A stretch of DNA of 35,589 nucleotides from an uncultured Rhodospirillaceae bacterium (lineage in GTDB: Bacteria; Pseudomonadota; Alphaproteobacteria; Rhodospirillales; Magnetospirillaceae). The DNA lies in NCBI GenBank assembly GCA_903941105.1, contig CAJANL010000134.1:1-35589 (forward strand), read 5' to 3'. This document shows, piece by piece, positions 15,719 to 25,423 of this stretch. Each line of letters starts with the position of its first letter. The stretch's first letter is position 1. Under the pieces are notes generated by a model. The model was not told the origin of the DNA and did not search any database. It saw only the letters and a list, made by a program, of their open reading frames with translations. The position numbers and the translations under genes are program-made.

Positions 15719-17890
15719 CTAACGGGAGGGAGCTTTCCAGCGCTTCAGCAGCAGCGAGTTGGAGACCACCGAGACGCTCGACAGCGCCATGGCCGCCCCG
15801 GCGATCACCGGTGTCAGCAGGCCCCAGCCCGAGGCCGGAATGGCGACCAGATTGTAGACGAAGGCCCAGAACAGGTTCTGGCGGATCTTGCCGTAGGCGG
15901 CGCGGGACACCGACAGCGCCGCCGGCAGCAGCGCCAGATCACCCCGCATCAGGGTGATGCCGGCCGCCTGCATGGCCACGTCCGAGCCGGTGCCCATGGC
16001 GATGCCGATATCGGCCGCCGCCAAGGCCGGGGCGTCGTTGACGCCGTCGCCCACCATGGCCACCACCCGCCCCTCGCCCTTGAGCTTGGCCACCTCGGCC
16101 GCCTTGTCCTCGGGCAGCACCTCGGACACGACGCGGGAAATCCCCACCGCCGCCGCCACCGCCGCCGCGGCGCAGGCATTGTCGCCGGTCAGCATCACCA
16201 CCTCGACCCCCATGGCCCGCAGCCGCGCCACCGCCCCGGCGGCCCCAGGCTTGACCGGATCGGCCACGGCGATGAAGCCCAGCACCCGCCCCGCCTCGGC
16301 CACCCACATGACCGTGCGCCCCTGCCCCTCCTCGGCCTCGGCGGCGGGAGCGAGCGCCGACAGGTCGATGCCTTGCTCGGCCATCAGACGCGGACTGCCG
16401 ATCAGCAGGGAACGGCTGTCAACCTCGGCTGACAGGCCGCGACCGGGAAAGCTGCGGAAATTGCTCACCGGCGGCAGTGTCTTGCCCGCCACCGCCTTCA
16501 GAACGGCGCGGGCCAGCGGATGCTCGCTGCCCTGCTGGGCGGCGGCGGCCAGGTCCAGCAGCCCGTCGCCGCCCGCCACCGCCACCACGGCGGGATGGCC
16601 CTCGGTCAGGGTGCCGGTCTTGTCGAACACCATGACATTGGTGTGATGCGCCAGCTCCAGCGCCTCGGCGTCCTTGATCAGGATGCCGTGCCGGGCGGCG
16701 ACGCCGGTTCCCACCATGATGCCGGTGGGGGTGGCCAGCCCCAGGGCGCAGGGGCAAGCGATGACCAGCACCGACACCGCCGAGACGAAGGCCCGCTCCA
16801 GGTCGCCGGCCAGCCCCCAGCCGAGGAAGGTGACGGCGGCAACGACCACCACCGCCGGCACGAAGACGTTGGAAACCTTGTCCACCAGCTTCTGCACCGG
16901 TGCCTTGGCGGCCTGGGCGCCCTGGACCATGCGGATGATGCGGCTGATGGTGGACTCGGCTCCCACCCGCGTCGCCCGCACCTTGAGCAAGCCGTCGCCG
17001 TTGACCGAGCCGGCCACCACCGCGTCACCGGCCTCCTTGACCACCGGCAGGCTCTCGCCGGTGAGCAGCGATTCGTCGAGTTGGCTGACACCTTCCGCGA
17101 CGCAGCCGTCCACCGGCATCCGCTCGCCGGGGCGCACCACCACCATGTCGCCCACCGCCACCGCCTCGGCGGGAACCTCGACCACCAACCCGTCGCGCTC
17201 GACCCGCGCCACGTCGGGGCGCAGCGTCATCAGGGCGCGGATGGCGCCAGCGGCCGAGCGCCGGGCGCGGGCCTCCAGCCACTTGCCCAACAGCACCAGG
17301 GTGATCACCACCGCCGAGCCTTCGAAATAGAGGTTGCCGTGATGCGCCGTGCCGACCAACACATGCCAGGCCGACAGCCCCCAGGCCGCCGAGGTGCCCA
17401 GCACCACCAGCACATCCATGTTGCCGGTGCCGCCGCGCAGCGACGTCCAGGCACCCCGGTAGAAGCGGGCACCGATCCAGAACTGCACCGGACTGGCCAG
17501 GGCCAGTTGCAGCCACGGCGGCAGCATGGCGTGAAAGCCCAGCATCTCCACCGCCATCTGCCCCACCAGCGGCAGGGTGAATCCCGCCGACAGGGCCAGC
17601 ATCAGCAAGCCGTGCCGCGACAGGCGCTCGTGCTCTTCCTCCTGGCGGGCGAGGGCCTCGTCGGGGCGGGTGACGACGCTGGCACCGAAGCCGGCCTTGG
17701 CCACCGCGGCGACGAGATCGGCGGCCGCTACCTGACCGCCGACCTCGGCCTGCTCGGTGGCAAGGTTGACCGCCGCCTTCGTCACTCCCGGCACCTTGCC
17801 CAGCACCCGCTCCAGCCGCGTCGAGCAGGCGGCGCAGGTCATGCCGGTAACGGCCAGGGTGAAGGACTGTTCGGGAGGCTGGTGGGTCAT
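15719..17890 (-). CDS. copA: Copper-exporting P1B-type ATPase
   Basis: Pumps Cu(I) (or Ag(I)) out of the cytosol using ATP. The 723-residue product has one N-terminal HMA domain with GMTCAAC (about residues 16-22), eight predicted membrane segments, the actuator block LTGE, the intramembrane metal motif [12 protein letters not shown], the phosphorylation motif DKTGTLTEG, the P1B-specific HP dipeptide in SEHPLARA, and the hinge [20 protein letters not shown]. The last membrane helix reads [18 protein letters not shown], matching the Cu(I) type (MxxSS). It heads the copA-deacetylase-copZ unit. The Shine-Dalgarno is weak. Immediately upstream (20 bases) ends a decayed transposase frame, so the native promoter may have been replaced. 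No CueR-type gene or operator was recognised. Confidence 0.95.
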   Translation of the reverse strand: MTHQPPEQSFTLAVTGMTCAACSTRLERVLGKVPGVTKAAVNLATEQAEVGGQVAAADLVAAVAKAGFGASVVTRPDEALARQEEEHERLSRHGLLMLALSAGFTLPLVGQMAVEMLGFHAMLPPWLQLALASPVQFWIGARFYRGAWTSLRGGTGNMDVLVVLGTSAAWGLSAWHVLVGTAHHGNLYFEGSAVVITLVLLGKWLEARARRSAAGAIRALMTLRPDVARVERDGLVVEVPAEAVAVGDMVVVRPGERMPVDGCVAEGVSQLDESLLTGESLPVVKEAGDAVVAGSVNGDGLLKVRATRVGAESTISRIIRMVQGAQAAKAPVQKLVDKVSNVFVPAVVVVAAVTFLGWGLAGDLERAFVSAVSVLVIACPCALGLATPTGIMVGTGVAARHGILIKDAEALELAHHTNVMVFDKTGTLTEGHPAVVAVAGGDGLLDLAAAAQQGSEHPLARAVLKAVAGKTLPPVSNFRSFPGRGLSAEVDSRSLLIGSPRLMAEQGIDLSALAPAAEAEEGQGRTVMWVAEAGRVLGFIAVADPVKPGAAGAVARLRAMGVEVVMLTGDNACAAAAVAAAVGISRVVSEVLPEDKAAEVAKLKGEGRVVAMVGDGVNDAPALAAADIGIAMGTGSDVAMQAAGITLMRGDLALLPAALSVSRAAYGKIRQNLFWAFVYNLVAIPASGWGLLTPVIAGAAMALSSVSVVSNSLLLKRWKAPSR

Positions 17891-17909
17891 GAATCGCGTT
17901 CCAGTTCAG

Positions 17910-18352
17910 CTATCCGGCAAAGGACATATAAGCGGCTCCTAACGGAAACGCCACGCCTCGGTGAGCATGGCACGTGCTGCGTCGTTTCGGCATCAGGCCA
18001 CGCAGGCTCCCCAGCAGCCAATTGGCCCCGGCATCGAGGAACCGGCGGAACTGGTTAGCGGTGGCTTCATGGCACGACGTGCGGTCGGCGGCCAGGTGGG
18101 TCTTCCAGGACTTGATGTGGTTCTCGGCCTGTCCACGCTGGCAGTAGACGGCGCCGAATGGCGCGGATTTCCCCTCCCTTGGGCCGCTTGGCCGGACGCG
18201 GCAGCGCCCGTTTGCCCGGCAGATTCTCCAGCCGCGAAATGGTCGATTGCGGGCACAGGCTACCGCCCGGCGGCGCCTGATCCAGCACCATCTTGAGCCG
18301 AAGGCCGGTGGCGTCGTTGCCCTCCTCGTATCCGGCGGCGATCATCAACAGC
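17910..18352 (-). pseudogene. Decayed IS1380-family transposase
   Basis: On the minus strand, 18350-18160 reads LLMIAAGYEEGNDATGLR, then CPQSTISRLENLPGKRAL, then directly RPAKRPKGGEIRAI; in another frame it continues YCQRGQAENHIKSWKTHLAA DRTSC, then ATANQFRRFLDAGANWLLGS, to a stop at 17910-17912. These are recognisable blocks of IS1380-type transposases in the right order, but long stretches that should lie between them are missing and the frame changes. At least two internal deletions and one frameshift are therefore present, and the N-terminus is lost at the border with the MITE-like element at 18355. The protein cannot be active. It ends 20 bases before copA. Confidence 0.8.
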
Positions 18353-18354
18353 CC

Positions 18355-18531
18355 TAACAGGGTGCGGAAAAACTCAACTTTCCTTTCGTCATTCCCGCGA
18401 AGGCGGGGGGAATCCATGCGTCCGGCAGCACAGCATGGGGGCAAATGCCAGTCCTTGCCCCAACATGGACCCCGCCTTCGCGGGGGTGACGAGATGAAGG
18501 GCGGCGGGAAGAGTTTTTCCGCACCCTGTTA
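18355..18531. mobile_element. MITE-like element with perfect 21-bp terminal inverted repeats (copy 1)
   Basis: A 177-bp non-coding element. The outer 21 bases at 18355-18375 (starting TAACAGGGTGCGG) are the exact reverse complement of 18511-18531. A second inner inverted pair, 18388-18408 with 18470-18490, has the core CCCGCGAAGGCGGGG, so the whole element can fold into a long hairpin. TA at each end could be a target duplication. A partial second copy lies at 35376-35493, sharing most of the left two-thirds. It borders the IS1380 remnant and the receptor gene downstream. No protein is encoded. Confidence 0.85.
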
Positions 18532-18554
18532 ATGGGTCAACGGCATAGGCCGCC

Positions 18555-18575
18555 ACGCAAGCATAGCTCTTGCGT
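18555..18575 (-). terminator. Hairpin downstream of the third chemoreceptor gene
   Basis: ACGCAAG (18555-18561) and CTTGCGT (18569-18575) are perfect inverted arms, located 8-28 bases after the receptor stop at 18583 on the minus strand. No T-run follows, so termination would be weak or Rho-assisted. Confidence 0.4.
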
Positions 18576-18582
18576 CAGGCTC

Positions 18583-20385
18583 TCAGGCGGACTTGACGTT
18601 CGCGATGAACCCATCAACTTGTCCCTTCAGTGCGTCCGCCTGACGGGACAAGTCGGCCGACGAGTGCAGCACGCTCGTCGCGACTTGCCCAACCCGTTCC
18701 ACCGCCTCAGTGATCCGTCCCACCATGGTGGCGGACACCCCGGTTTCTCGGGCCGCTTCGTCGACGTTGCGGGCGATTTCGCTGGTGGCCGCGCCCTGCT
18801 GTTCGACAGCGGCTGAGACGCTGGTGTTAATGGCGGACATTTTCTCGATGATTGTGGTGATATCTCGGATGGCGACCACCACTTGGTCCGTCGACTGCTG
18901 AACGCTGTTGATCTGGGTGGCGATTTCGCCGGTGGCCCGCGCTGTTTGGTTGGCGAGGCTCTTGACCTCGTTGGCGACCACGGCGAAGCCCTTGCCGGAC
19001 TCCCCGGCGCGGGCAGCCTCGATGGTGGCGTTGAGGGCGAGGAGGTTGGTGCGGCTGGCGATGTCATTGATTAATTTGACAACCTCACCGATGCGTTGGG
19101 CTGCGTCGGATAGGGACTTAACCGTGCTATTGGTCTGGCTGGCCTGAAGTACCGCTTTGCCGGCGATGGCGGTGGCCTGTGCCACTTGGCTGCCGATTTC
19201 GTTCACCGACGCGCTCAGTTCCTCGGCAGCCGCCGCAGCGGTCTGTACGCGCTGAAGGGTACTAGAGGATGAAGCGGCCACCTGCGAACTCTGGCTGGCG
19301 GCATCGACGACGGTACCCCGCATCATCAGGGCATCGTTCTCCAGGGCCTGGGCGGCGGCAGCCACGTTGACGACCATAGCCGTCACACCCCGCTCGAAGT
19401 CAGCGGCAAGGTCGGCCAGTGCCTTGCGCTTGTCGGCCTCAGCCTCACGCTGGCGCACCATCTGCCCCGCGCGCAGGCCTTCCATCTCATCCGCATTACG
19501 CTTGAATACCTCGATGGCCCGTGCCATCTCGCCGATCTCGTCGGTGCGAAAGGTCGACGGAATGTCCACGTCACGGTCCTGGCCAGCGAGCCGCGTCATG
19601 ACGGTGCGAAAGGCTGCCATTGGGGAAAGGATGCCCATAAGGAACATGGCAGTCAGCAAGAAGATCGCGGCGACGACGAAGGCGACTGCGCCCAGCATGA
19701 AACTGCGGTATTCGTCGGACCTCGCTTCAGCGGCTTTCACCGCCGCAGCGGTGCGCCGATCGAGCAAGACGAGAAAATCGTCGATGGGCCGCATGATATT
19801 TGCCTTGTAGGAATGATATTCCACCGAATGCAGCAGCGAGCGCGCCAGATGGAAGTCCGGATCCTGCTTGACGGTAAAGTTCCCCTTGCCATCATCGAAG
19901 AGTCCCTTGACGGCATTCATCGCGACCACTTCAAGTCTCACCAAGCCATCCGAATTGGCCTGAGCCTCGCGCAGCTTGGCGAATTCTTCCTCGGTAAATC
20001 CGGCCTGCCTCATCAGTTCCTGCAAGGCTACGGATTCGCCGTCCGCTCGGGGTTTACCGCCGCTGGCGGCAACAAAGTCCCAGTAGATACGGTAATAATC
20101 CGTGGGGCGTGGCTTTTCGCCGTTGCGAATGGCCAGGATGTCTATGTACTGGCTCTCGTAACGGGCTTCGCCGGTGACGACGTAGGTGCGCGCAAGGCGG
20201 GTGAGATCGTCGGAGCTTTGCCGCAGTTCATCAGCCAGAAGATAGGAGGCGAATCGGTTGCGATGGGCATCCTGCAGGTCGTGTTGCGCCCCGCCGTACA
20301 GCAGCCAGGTCACCCCCAGAATAACCAAACTCGCCGCAACGAGACTGGTCAGTGCAAAGACTTTTGCCTTCAAGCTTCTCAGCAT
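18583..20385 (-). CDS. Methyl-accepting chemotaxis protein (600 aa)
   Basis: A transmembrane chemoreceptor with TM1 at about residues 8-30, a roughly 200-residue, mainly helical periplasmic domain of unknown ligand, TM2 at about 233-256, a HAMP domain to about 310 ([31 protein letters not shown]), and a signalling bundle at about 340-590. The tip reads [20 protein letters not shown], typical of the class but different from the two receptors near cheW, so it is not part of that recent duplication. It ends IANVKSA with no CheR-tether peptide. The ATG has GAGGGA upstream. It stands alone, far from the che genes, inside the accessory mosaic between trpE and trpG, flanked by IS remnants, which suggests acquisition as cargo. 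Confidence 0.95.
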   Translation of the reverse strand: MLRSLKAKVFALTSLVAASLVILGVTWLLYGGAQHDLQDAHRNRFASYLLADELRQSSDDLTRLARTYVVTGEARYESQYIDILAIRNGEKPRPTDYYRIYWDFVAASGGKPRADGESVALQELMRQAGFTEEEFAKLREAQANSDGLVRLEVVAMNAVKGLFDDGKGNFTVKQDPDFHLARSLLHSVEYHSYKANIMRPIDDFLVLLDRRTAAAVKAAEARSDEYRSFMLGAVAFVVAAIFLLTAMFLMGILSPMAAFRTVMTRLAGQDRDVDIPSTFRTDEIGEMARAIEVFKRNADEMEGLRAGQMVRQREAEADKRKALADLAADFERGVTAMVVNVAAAAQALENDALMMRGTVVDAASQSSQVAASSSSTLQRVQTAAAAAEELSASVNEIGSQVAQATAIAGKAVLQASQTNSTVKSLSDAAQRIGEVVKLINDIASRTNLLALNATIEAARAGESGKGFAVVANEVKSLANQTARATGEIATQINSVQQSTDQVVVAIRDITTIIEKMSAINTSVSAAVEQQGAATSEIARNVDEAARETGVSATMVGRITEAVERVGQVATSVLHSSADLSRQADALKGQVDGFIANVKSA

Positions 20386-20650
20386 GGAACACGTCCCTCA
20401 TCGGTTGCGACACTCGATGTTTAGCCGAGGGGATTGTGGCTATTAATGCAGGTGAGAAAGAACCGCCTATTGGTCGTGCGGAACTAACTAGATACGTACT
20501 TAACTTGATCGCACAGTGTCCGGACTTGGTAACTAGACGCCATGATGCAGCGGGCTGACGCTCGGCTCTGTCGTCAGTCCAATCACTCGCCGTCAGGTTA
20601 GGCTTGACCATGGCACGCCGCCGCCAGCCGGAGACGGCGACGTTATGTGA
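20386..20650. other. Non-coding stretch upstream of the third chemoreceptor gene
   Basis: About 265 bases with lower GC than the flanks and no reading frame that resembles a known protein on either strand. It should hold the promoter of the receptor gene on the minus strand, but I could not identify boxes with confidence. It merges into an IS630-type transposase remnant at its upper end. Confidence 0.4.
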
Positions 20651-20849
20651 CAGATGACGAACATATGAAATGTTCCGCTGAACCCAAGGCTGGCTACAGA
20701 GGCTTTTGAACCCGTCGGCGCCCCCGACGAGTGTCTTCCAAGCATCGCAGCACGCCTCGATGATGGCGCTTCGGTCGGGCCAGATACAGAGCGAGAGAAT
20801 GCGCTCGCACAGGAACAGCCGTATGCGCTCCACCGGGGTGCTCTCGGCC
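20651..20849 (-). pseudogene. C-terminal remnant of an IS630-family transposase
   Basis: The minus strand reads ESTPVERIRLFLCERILSL, then RSAIIEACCDAWKTLVGGAD and SLCSQPWVQR. This fits the C-terminus of IS630-type transposases (consensus LNPVE-W-LR, then an I-ACC-AW-L helix, ending SLCS-PWI). The catalytic DDE/DDD core upstream is missing, and the usual LNPVE has become STPVE. The piece ends abruptly beside an AlpA-like remnant on the opposite strand. It is a dead fragment. The limits are approximate. Confidence 0.65.
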
Positions 20850-20872
20850 GAGTTCCGCCACGTCGGCGGCAT

Positions 20873-21040
20873 CTGGTCCGCCTGCGTGAGGTCGAGGTCC
20901 GCTTTGAGATGAAGTGCTCCACGATCTACCGCCGCATCAAGGCCGGAGAGTTCCCCCAGCCGCGCAAGTTGGCGGTGAACATTGCCGCCTGGCCCGAGTC
21001 GTCGATCAACGAGTGGATCGTGCGCCCGATCGGGAGCTGA
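20873..21040 (+). pseudogene. AlpA-family (MerR-like HTH) regulator, probably missing its start
   Basis: From 20873 the plus strand reads LVRLREVEVRFEMKCSTIYR, then RIKAGEFPQPRKLA, then AAWPESSINEWIVRPIGS, and stops at 21038-21040. This is the pattern of AlpA/phage excisionase-type regulators (REV, STIYR-IKAGEFP-P-KL, WVESEIDAWI), usually 60-75 residues. No ATG or GTG with a ribosome site opens the frame near 20860-20880, and the DNA upstream belongs to an IS630 remnant, so the 5' end seems to have been lost. Such regulators accompany prophages and integrative elements. Confidence 0.65.
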
Positions 21041-21181
21041 TCCGTCTGGATTGGCGCGATGTTGGCGTGTAGGATCGGGCCGCCTTTTCCCAGGCACCGC
21101 CATATCATCCCGATGCAAACTGGGTAAGACGGGCGGGACGGCGGAATAAATTCTTTACAATACAAGGCGTTAGGTCGGTAC

Positions 21182-21765
21182 ATGTTCCTGCTGATCGATA
21201 ACTACGACAGCTTCACCTACAACCTGTGGCATTACCTGGGCGAGCTGGGGGCCACGGTCGAGGTGCGGCGCAATGACGCACTCTCCGTCGAGCAGGCGCT
21301 GGCGCTGCGGCCGAAAGGCATCGTCATCTCGCCCGGCCCCTGCGATCCCGACCGCGCCGGCATCTGCCTCGACCTCATCACGTCGGCCGCCGGCCGGGTG
21401 CCCTTGCTGGGGGTCTGCCTCGGCCATCAGGCCATCGGCCAAGCCTTCGGCGGCCATGTGGTGCGGGCGCCGGTCCCCATGCACGGCAAGGTCGACAGCA
21501 TCCTGCATGACGGCAGTGGCGTCTTCGCCGGCCTGCCCGCGCCGTTCCGCGCCACCCGCTACCACTCGCTGGTGGTCGAACGTGAAACCTTGCCCGCCTG
21601 CCTGCACGTCTCGGCCTGGAGCGGCGACGGCCTGATCATGGGTCTGGCGCATACCGAGCTGCCGGTGTGGGGGGTGCAGTTCCACCCCGAAAGCATCGAG
21701 ACCGAGCACGGCCACCAGATGCTCGGCAATTTCGTCGATTTCTCCCGCCGCAAGAGCGCCGCCTG

Positions 21766-21766
<1 letters not shown>
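21182..21766 (+). CDS. trpG: Anthranilate synthase component II (glutamine amidotransferase)
   Basis: Hydrolyses glutamine and channels ammonia to TrpE. The 194-residue class I amidotransferase has the oxyanion block [11 protein letters not shown], the nucleophile Cys79 in [15 protein letters not shown], and the His168/Glu170 pair in [13 protein letters not shown], so the triad is complete. The ATG at 21182 starts the canonical [14 protein letters not shown] sequence. Only a weak ribosome site (TAGGT) is seen, and I found no convincing promoter in 21041-21181, although one must exist now that trpE is 7 kb away. The TGA shares one base with the trpD start. It is the first gene of the trpGDC-moaC-moeA operon. 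Confidence 0.97.
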
Positions 21767-22815
<1,049 letters not shown>

Positions 22816-22820
22816 CCCCC

Positions 22821-23642
22821 ATGAGCACCCCCACCATCCTCGACCGAATCTGCGCCGAAAAGCAGAAGGTGGTGAACGAGCAGAAGGGCCGCCGGCCCAT
22901 CCAGGAACTGCTGAAGCGCGCCAAGGACCAGGCGCCGCCGCGTGGCTTCGCCGCCTCGCTGACCAAGTCGGTGGAAAAGTCCGGGTTGGCCATCATCGCC
23001 GAGATGAAGAAGGCCTCACCCTCGGCCGGCGTCATCCGTGCCAATTACGAGCCGACCCAACTGGCCCGCGCCTACCAGCGCGGCGGCGCCGCCTGCCTGT
23101 CGGTGCTCACCGACCAGAAGTTCTTCCAGGGCTCGGACGCCGACCTCGGCGCCGCCCGCTCCTCCTGCGACCTGCCGGTGCTGCGCAAGGACTTCATGGT
23201 CGACGCCTATCAGGTGATCGAGGCCCGCGCCCTGGGCGCCGACTGCATCCTGCTGATCGTCGGCGCGCTCAACGACTACGACCTCAAGAACATGGAAGAT
23301 CTCGCCATCGGCTACGGCATGGACGTCATCATCGAGGTCCACGACGAGGCCGAAATGGAGCGTGCCCTGCAACTGAAATCACCCCTGATCGGTATCAACA
23401 ACCGCGACCTCAAAACCATGAAGACCGACCTCGCCAACACCGAGAAGCTGGTCACCCTGGTACCGGAGGACCGCGTGGTGATCTCGGAAAGCGGGCTGGA
23501 AGGCCCCGGCGACCTCAAGCGCATGGCTGCGGTGGGCGTCCGCCGCTTCCTGATCGGCGAGGCGCTGATGCGCCGCCCCGACGTGGAGCAGGCGGTCAAG
23601 ATCATGATGATCGGGGCCGGCCTCAACCCCGCCATCGCCTGA
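22821..23642 (+). CDS. trpC: Indole-3-glycerol-phosphate synthase
   Basis: Closes the indole ring of carboxyphenylaminodeoxyribulose phosphate, the step before tryptophan synthase. It is a 273-residue TIM-barrel protein. Active-site blocks are [16 protein letters not shown] (first catalytic Lys, strand 1), [35 protein letters not shown] (second Lys), [28 protein letters not shown] and [14 protein letters not shown], the last forming the phosphate and substrate pocket. The start is ATG 22821, five bases after trpD. PRA isomerase (trpF) and trpAB are not in the window, the usual split arrangement in alphaproteobacteria. The stop is one base before the moaC ATG. Confidence 0.97.
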   Translation: MSTPTILDRICAEKQKVVNEQKGRRPIQELLKRAKDQAPPRGFAASLTKSVEKSGLAIIAEMKKASPSAGVIRANYEPTQLARAYQRGGAACLSVLTDQKFFQGSDADLGAARSSCDLPVLRKDFMVDAYQVIEARALGADCILLIVGALNDYDLKNMEDLAIGYGMDVIIEVHDEAEMERALQLKSPLIGINNRDLKTMKTDLANTEKLVTLVPEDRVVISESGLEGPGDLKRMAAVGVRRFLIGEALMRRPDVEQAVKIMMIGAGLNPAIA

Positions 23643-23643
23643 G

Positions 23644-24120
23644 ATGGCCGAGTTCACCCATTTCGACGGCCAGGGCAACGCCGTCATGGTCGACGTCTCG
23701 GCCAAGGACGAGACCGAGCGGGTGGCGGTGGCCAAGGGCTGCGTCACCCTGTCGCCCGCCACCACCCGCCTGGTCGCCGGTCACGGCCTCAAGAAGGGTG
23801 ACGTGCTGGCGGTGGCCCAGTTGGCCGGCATCATGGGCGCCAAGCGCACCCCCGACCTCATCCCGCTCTGCCACCCGCTGGCGCTGACCTCGGTGACGGT
23901 CGAGCTCGCCCTGGACGAGGCCCGTGACGCCGTCGACATCACCGCCACCTGCAAGCTCAAGGGCCGCACCGGTGTCGAGATGGAAGCCCTGACCGCCGTG
24001 GCGGTAGCGGCGCTGACCGTCTACGACATGTGCAAGGCGGTGGACAAGGGCATGCGTATCGGCGACATCCGGCTGGTGCATAAATCTGGTGGTAAATCCG
24101 GGACTTATGAGGCGACATAA
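23644..24120 (+). CDS. moaC: Cyclic pyranopterin monophosphate synthase
   Basis: Acts with MoaA to make cyclic pyranopterin monophosphate, the first intermediate of molybdenum cofactor synthesis. The 158-residue product has the usual length and all conserved blocks: [38 protein letters not shown] (catalytic Lys and the HP-binding loop) and [20 protein letters not shown], followed by [20 protein letters not shown], which contains the second Lys/Asp pair. The ATG is one base after the trpC stop. Its TAA shares one base with the moeA ATG, indicating tight coupling. The trpC-moaC-moeA-lexA order occurs in other alphaproteobacteria. Confidence 0.98.
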   Translation: MAEFTHFDGQGNAVMVDVSAKDETERVAVAKGCVTLSPATTRLVAGHGLKKGDVLAVAQLAGIMGAKRTPDLIPLCHPLALTSVTVELALDEARDAVDITATCKLKGRTGVEMEALTAVAVAALTVYDMCKAVDKGMRIGDIRLVHKSGGKSGTYEAT

Positions 24121-25325
24121 TGATTTCGGTTGATGTTGCGCGTGGCAAGGTGATCGAGGACGTCATGCCGGTGGGTGCCGAAACGGTGAGCCTGGCCCAG
24201 GCGCTCGGCCGCGTGCTGGCGGAAGACGTCGCCGCCCGCGTCTCCCACCCGCCGGTCACCGTCTCGGCCATGGACGGCTGGGCGGTGCGCGCCCAAGACG
24301 TGGCGGCGGTGCCGGTCACCCTGGCGGTGATCGGCCAATCCGCCGCCGGCCATCCCTTCGCCGGCTCGCTGGCTGCGGGCGAGGCCGTGCGCATCTTCAC
24401 CGGCGCTCCAATGCCCGCCGGGGCCGACGCCGTGGTCATGCAGGAGGACAGCCGCGCCGAGGGCGGCCACGTCACCCTCACCGCCTCTTCGCCCACCGGA
24501 AAATACGTGCGCGCCGCCGGCCTCGACTTCAGCGACGGCGACGTGCTGCTGCCGGCCGGAACCCTGTTGGGGGCGCGAGGCATCGGCCTGGCGGCGGCCA
24601 TGAACCATCCGTGGCTGGCGGTGCGCCGCCGGCCGCGCGTCGCGGTGCTCTCCACCGGCGACGAGATCGCCATGCCGGGCGAGCCGCTGGGAACGGCCCA
24701 CATCGTCGGCTCCAACGGCCCGGCGCTGTGCGCCTTCGTCACCGCCCTGGGGGCCGAGCCGGTGCATCTCGGCATCGCCCGCGACAGCCGCCAGTCGCTG
24801 ACCGCCATGGTGGCGGCGGCTGCGGGCTGCGACCTGCTGGTGATCTCGGGCGGCGCCTCGGTGGGTGACTACGATCTGGTCAAGGACGTGCTGGCCGAGG
24901 CCGGGCTGGTGCAGGAGTTCTACAAGATCGCCATGCGCCCCGGCAAACCGCTGATGTTCGGCCGGCTGCACGGCACGCCGGTGCTGGGGCTGCCCGGCAA
25001 CCCGGTCTCGGCCATGGTCTGCGCCATGCTGTTCCTGGCGCCGCTGCTGCGCTCCATGTTGGGCCTGGCCGTCGATCTCGACACCGCCACCGCCGTGCTG
25101 GGCCGCGACCTGCCGGCCAACGACGCCCGCCAGGACTATCTGCGCGCCGGCCTGACCCGCCGTCCCGACACCGGCGGCCTTGTCGCCACCCCGTTCCCCA
25201 CCCAGGACAGCGCCGTGCTGTCGGGCTTGACCGCCGCCGACTGCCTGGTGGTGCGCCCCCCCCACGCCGCCGCCGCCATAGCCGGCGAGAGCGTGACGGT
25301 GATCCCCCTTCCCGCCCTCTGGTAG
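24120..25325 (+). CDS. moeA: Molybdopterin molybdenumtransferase
   Basis: Inserts molybdate into adenylylated molybdopterin, completing the cofactor. The 401-residue product shows the MoeA domain series: the N-terminal region with VSAMDGWAVRAQD (about residues 49-61) and FTGAPMPAGADAVVMQED, the MogA-like domain III with VAVLSTGDEI, SNGPAL, LLVISGGASVGDYD, MRPGKPLMFGRL and LPGNPVSAMV, and a C-terminal beta domain rich in Thr/Arg. The ATG at 24120 overlaps the moaC stop by one base. A run of six T follows the stop (25326-25331) without a clear stem. lexA, 98 bases on, has its own SOS promoter. Confidence 0.97.
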   Translation: MISVDVARGKVIEDVMPVGAETVSLAQALGRVLAEDVAARVSHPPVTVSAMDGWAVRAQDVAAVPVTLAVIGQSAAGHPFAGSLAAGEAVRIFTGAPMPAGADAVVMQEDSRAEGGHVTLTASSPTGKYVRAAGLDFSDGDVLLPAGTLLGARGIGLAAAMNHPWLAVRRRPRVAVLSTGDEIAMPGEPLGTAHIVGSNGPALCAFVTALGAEPVHLGIARDSRQSLTAMVAAAAGCDLLVISGGASVGDYDLVKDVLAEAGLVQEFYKIAMRPGKPLMFGRLHGTPVLGLPGNPVSAMVCAMLFLAPLLRSMLGLAVDLDTATAVLGRDLPANDARQDYLRAGLTRRPDTGGLVATPFPTQDSAVLSGLTAADCLVVRPPHAAAAIAGESVTVIPLPALW

Positions 25326-25335
25326 TTTTTTGCCC

Positions 25336-25364
25336 TTGACGTGTTTCTGGAACAGGCATAGAAC
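25336..25364 (+). promoter_or_regulatory. lexA promoter with overlapping alphaproteobacterial SOS box
   Basis: A -35-like TTGACG (25336-25341) and a -10-like TAGAAC (25359-25364) are separated by exactly 17 bases. GAAC-N7-GAAC (GAACAGGCATAGAAC, 25350-25364), the known alphaproteobacterial LexA site, covers the spacer and the -10 box, so LexA binding would block RNA polymerase. This fits autoregulation of lexA about 60 bases downstream. Confidence 0.85.
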
Positions 25365-25423
25365 AGCCGCATTGGTTTAGGCTTTGTTCCGGTCTGGGAC
25401 AAGCTCCTGCGGGGGAGAAGGGT

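Noticed and set aside
16520..18058. 512-codon plus-strand frame opposite copA
   Set aside because: His/Gln/Arg-rich antisense translation of a clear P-type ATPase gene.
20231..21118. 295-codon minus-strand frame spanning the receptor start and the upstream gap
   Set aside because: Only the middle part resembles anything (an IS630 transposase C-terminus); the ends are antisense to the AlpA remnant or overlap the receptor 5' end in another frame.
21140..21181. TTTACA/TACAAT-like boxes as the trpG promoter
   Set aside because: The two strings overlap each other and no partner box stands at 16-18 bases, so I did not call a promoter although one is expected nearby.
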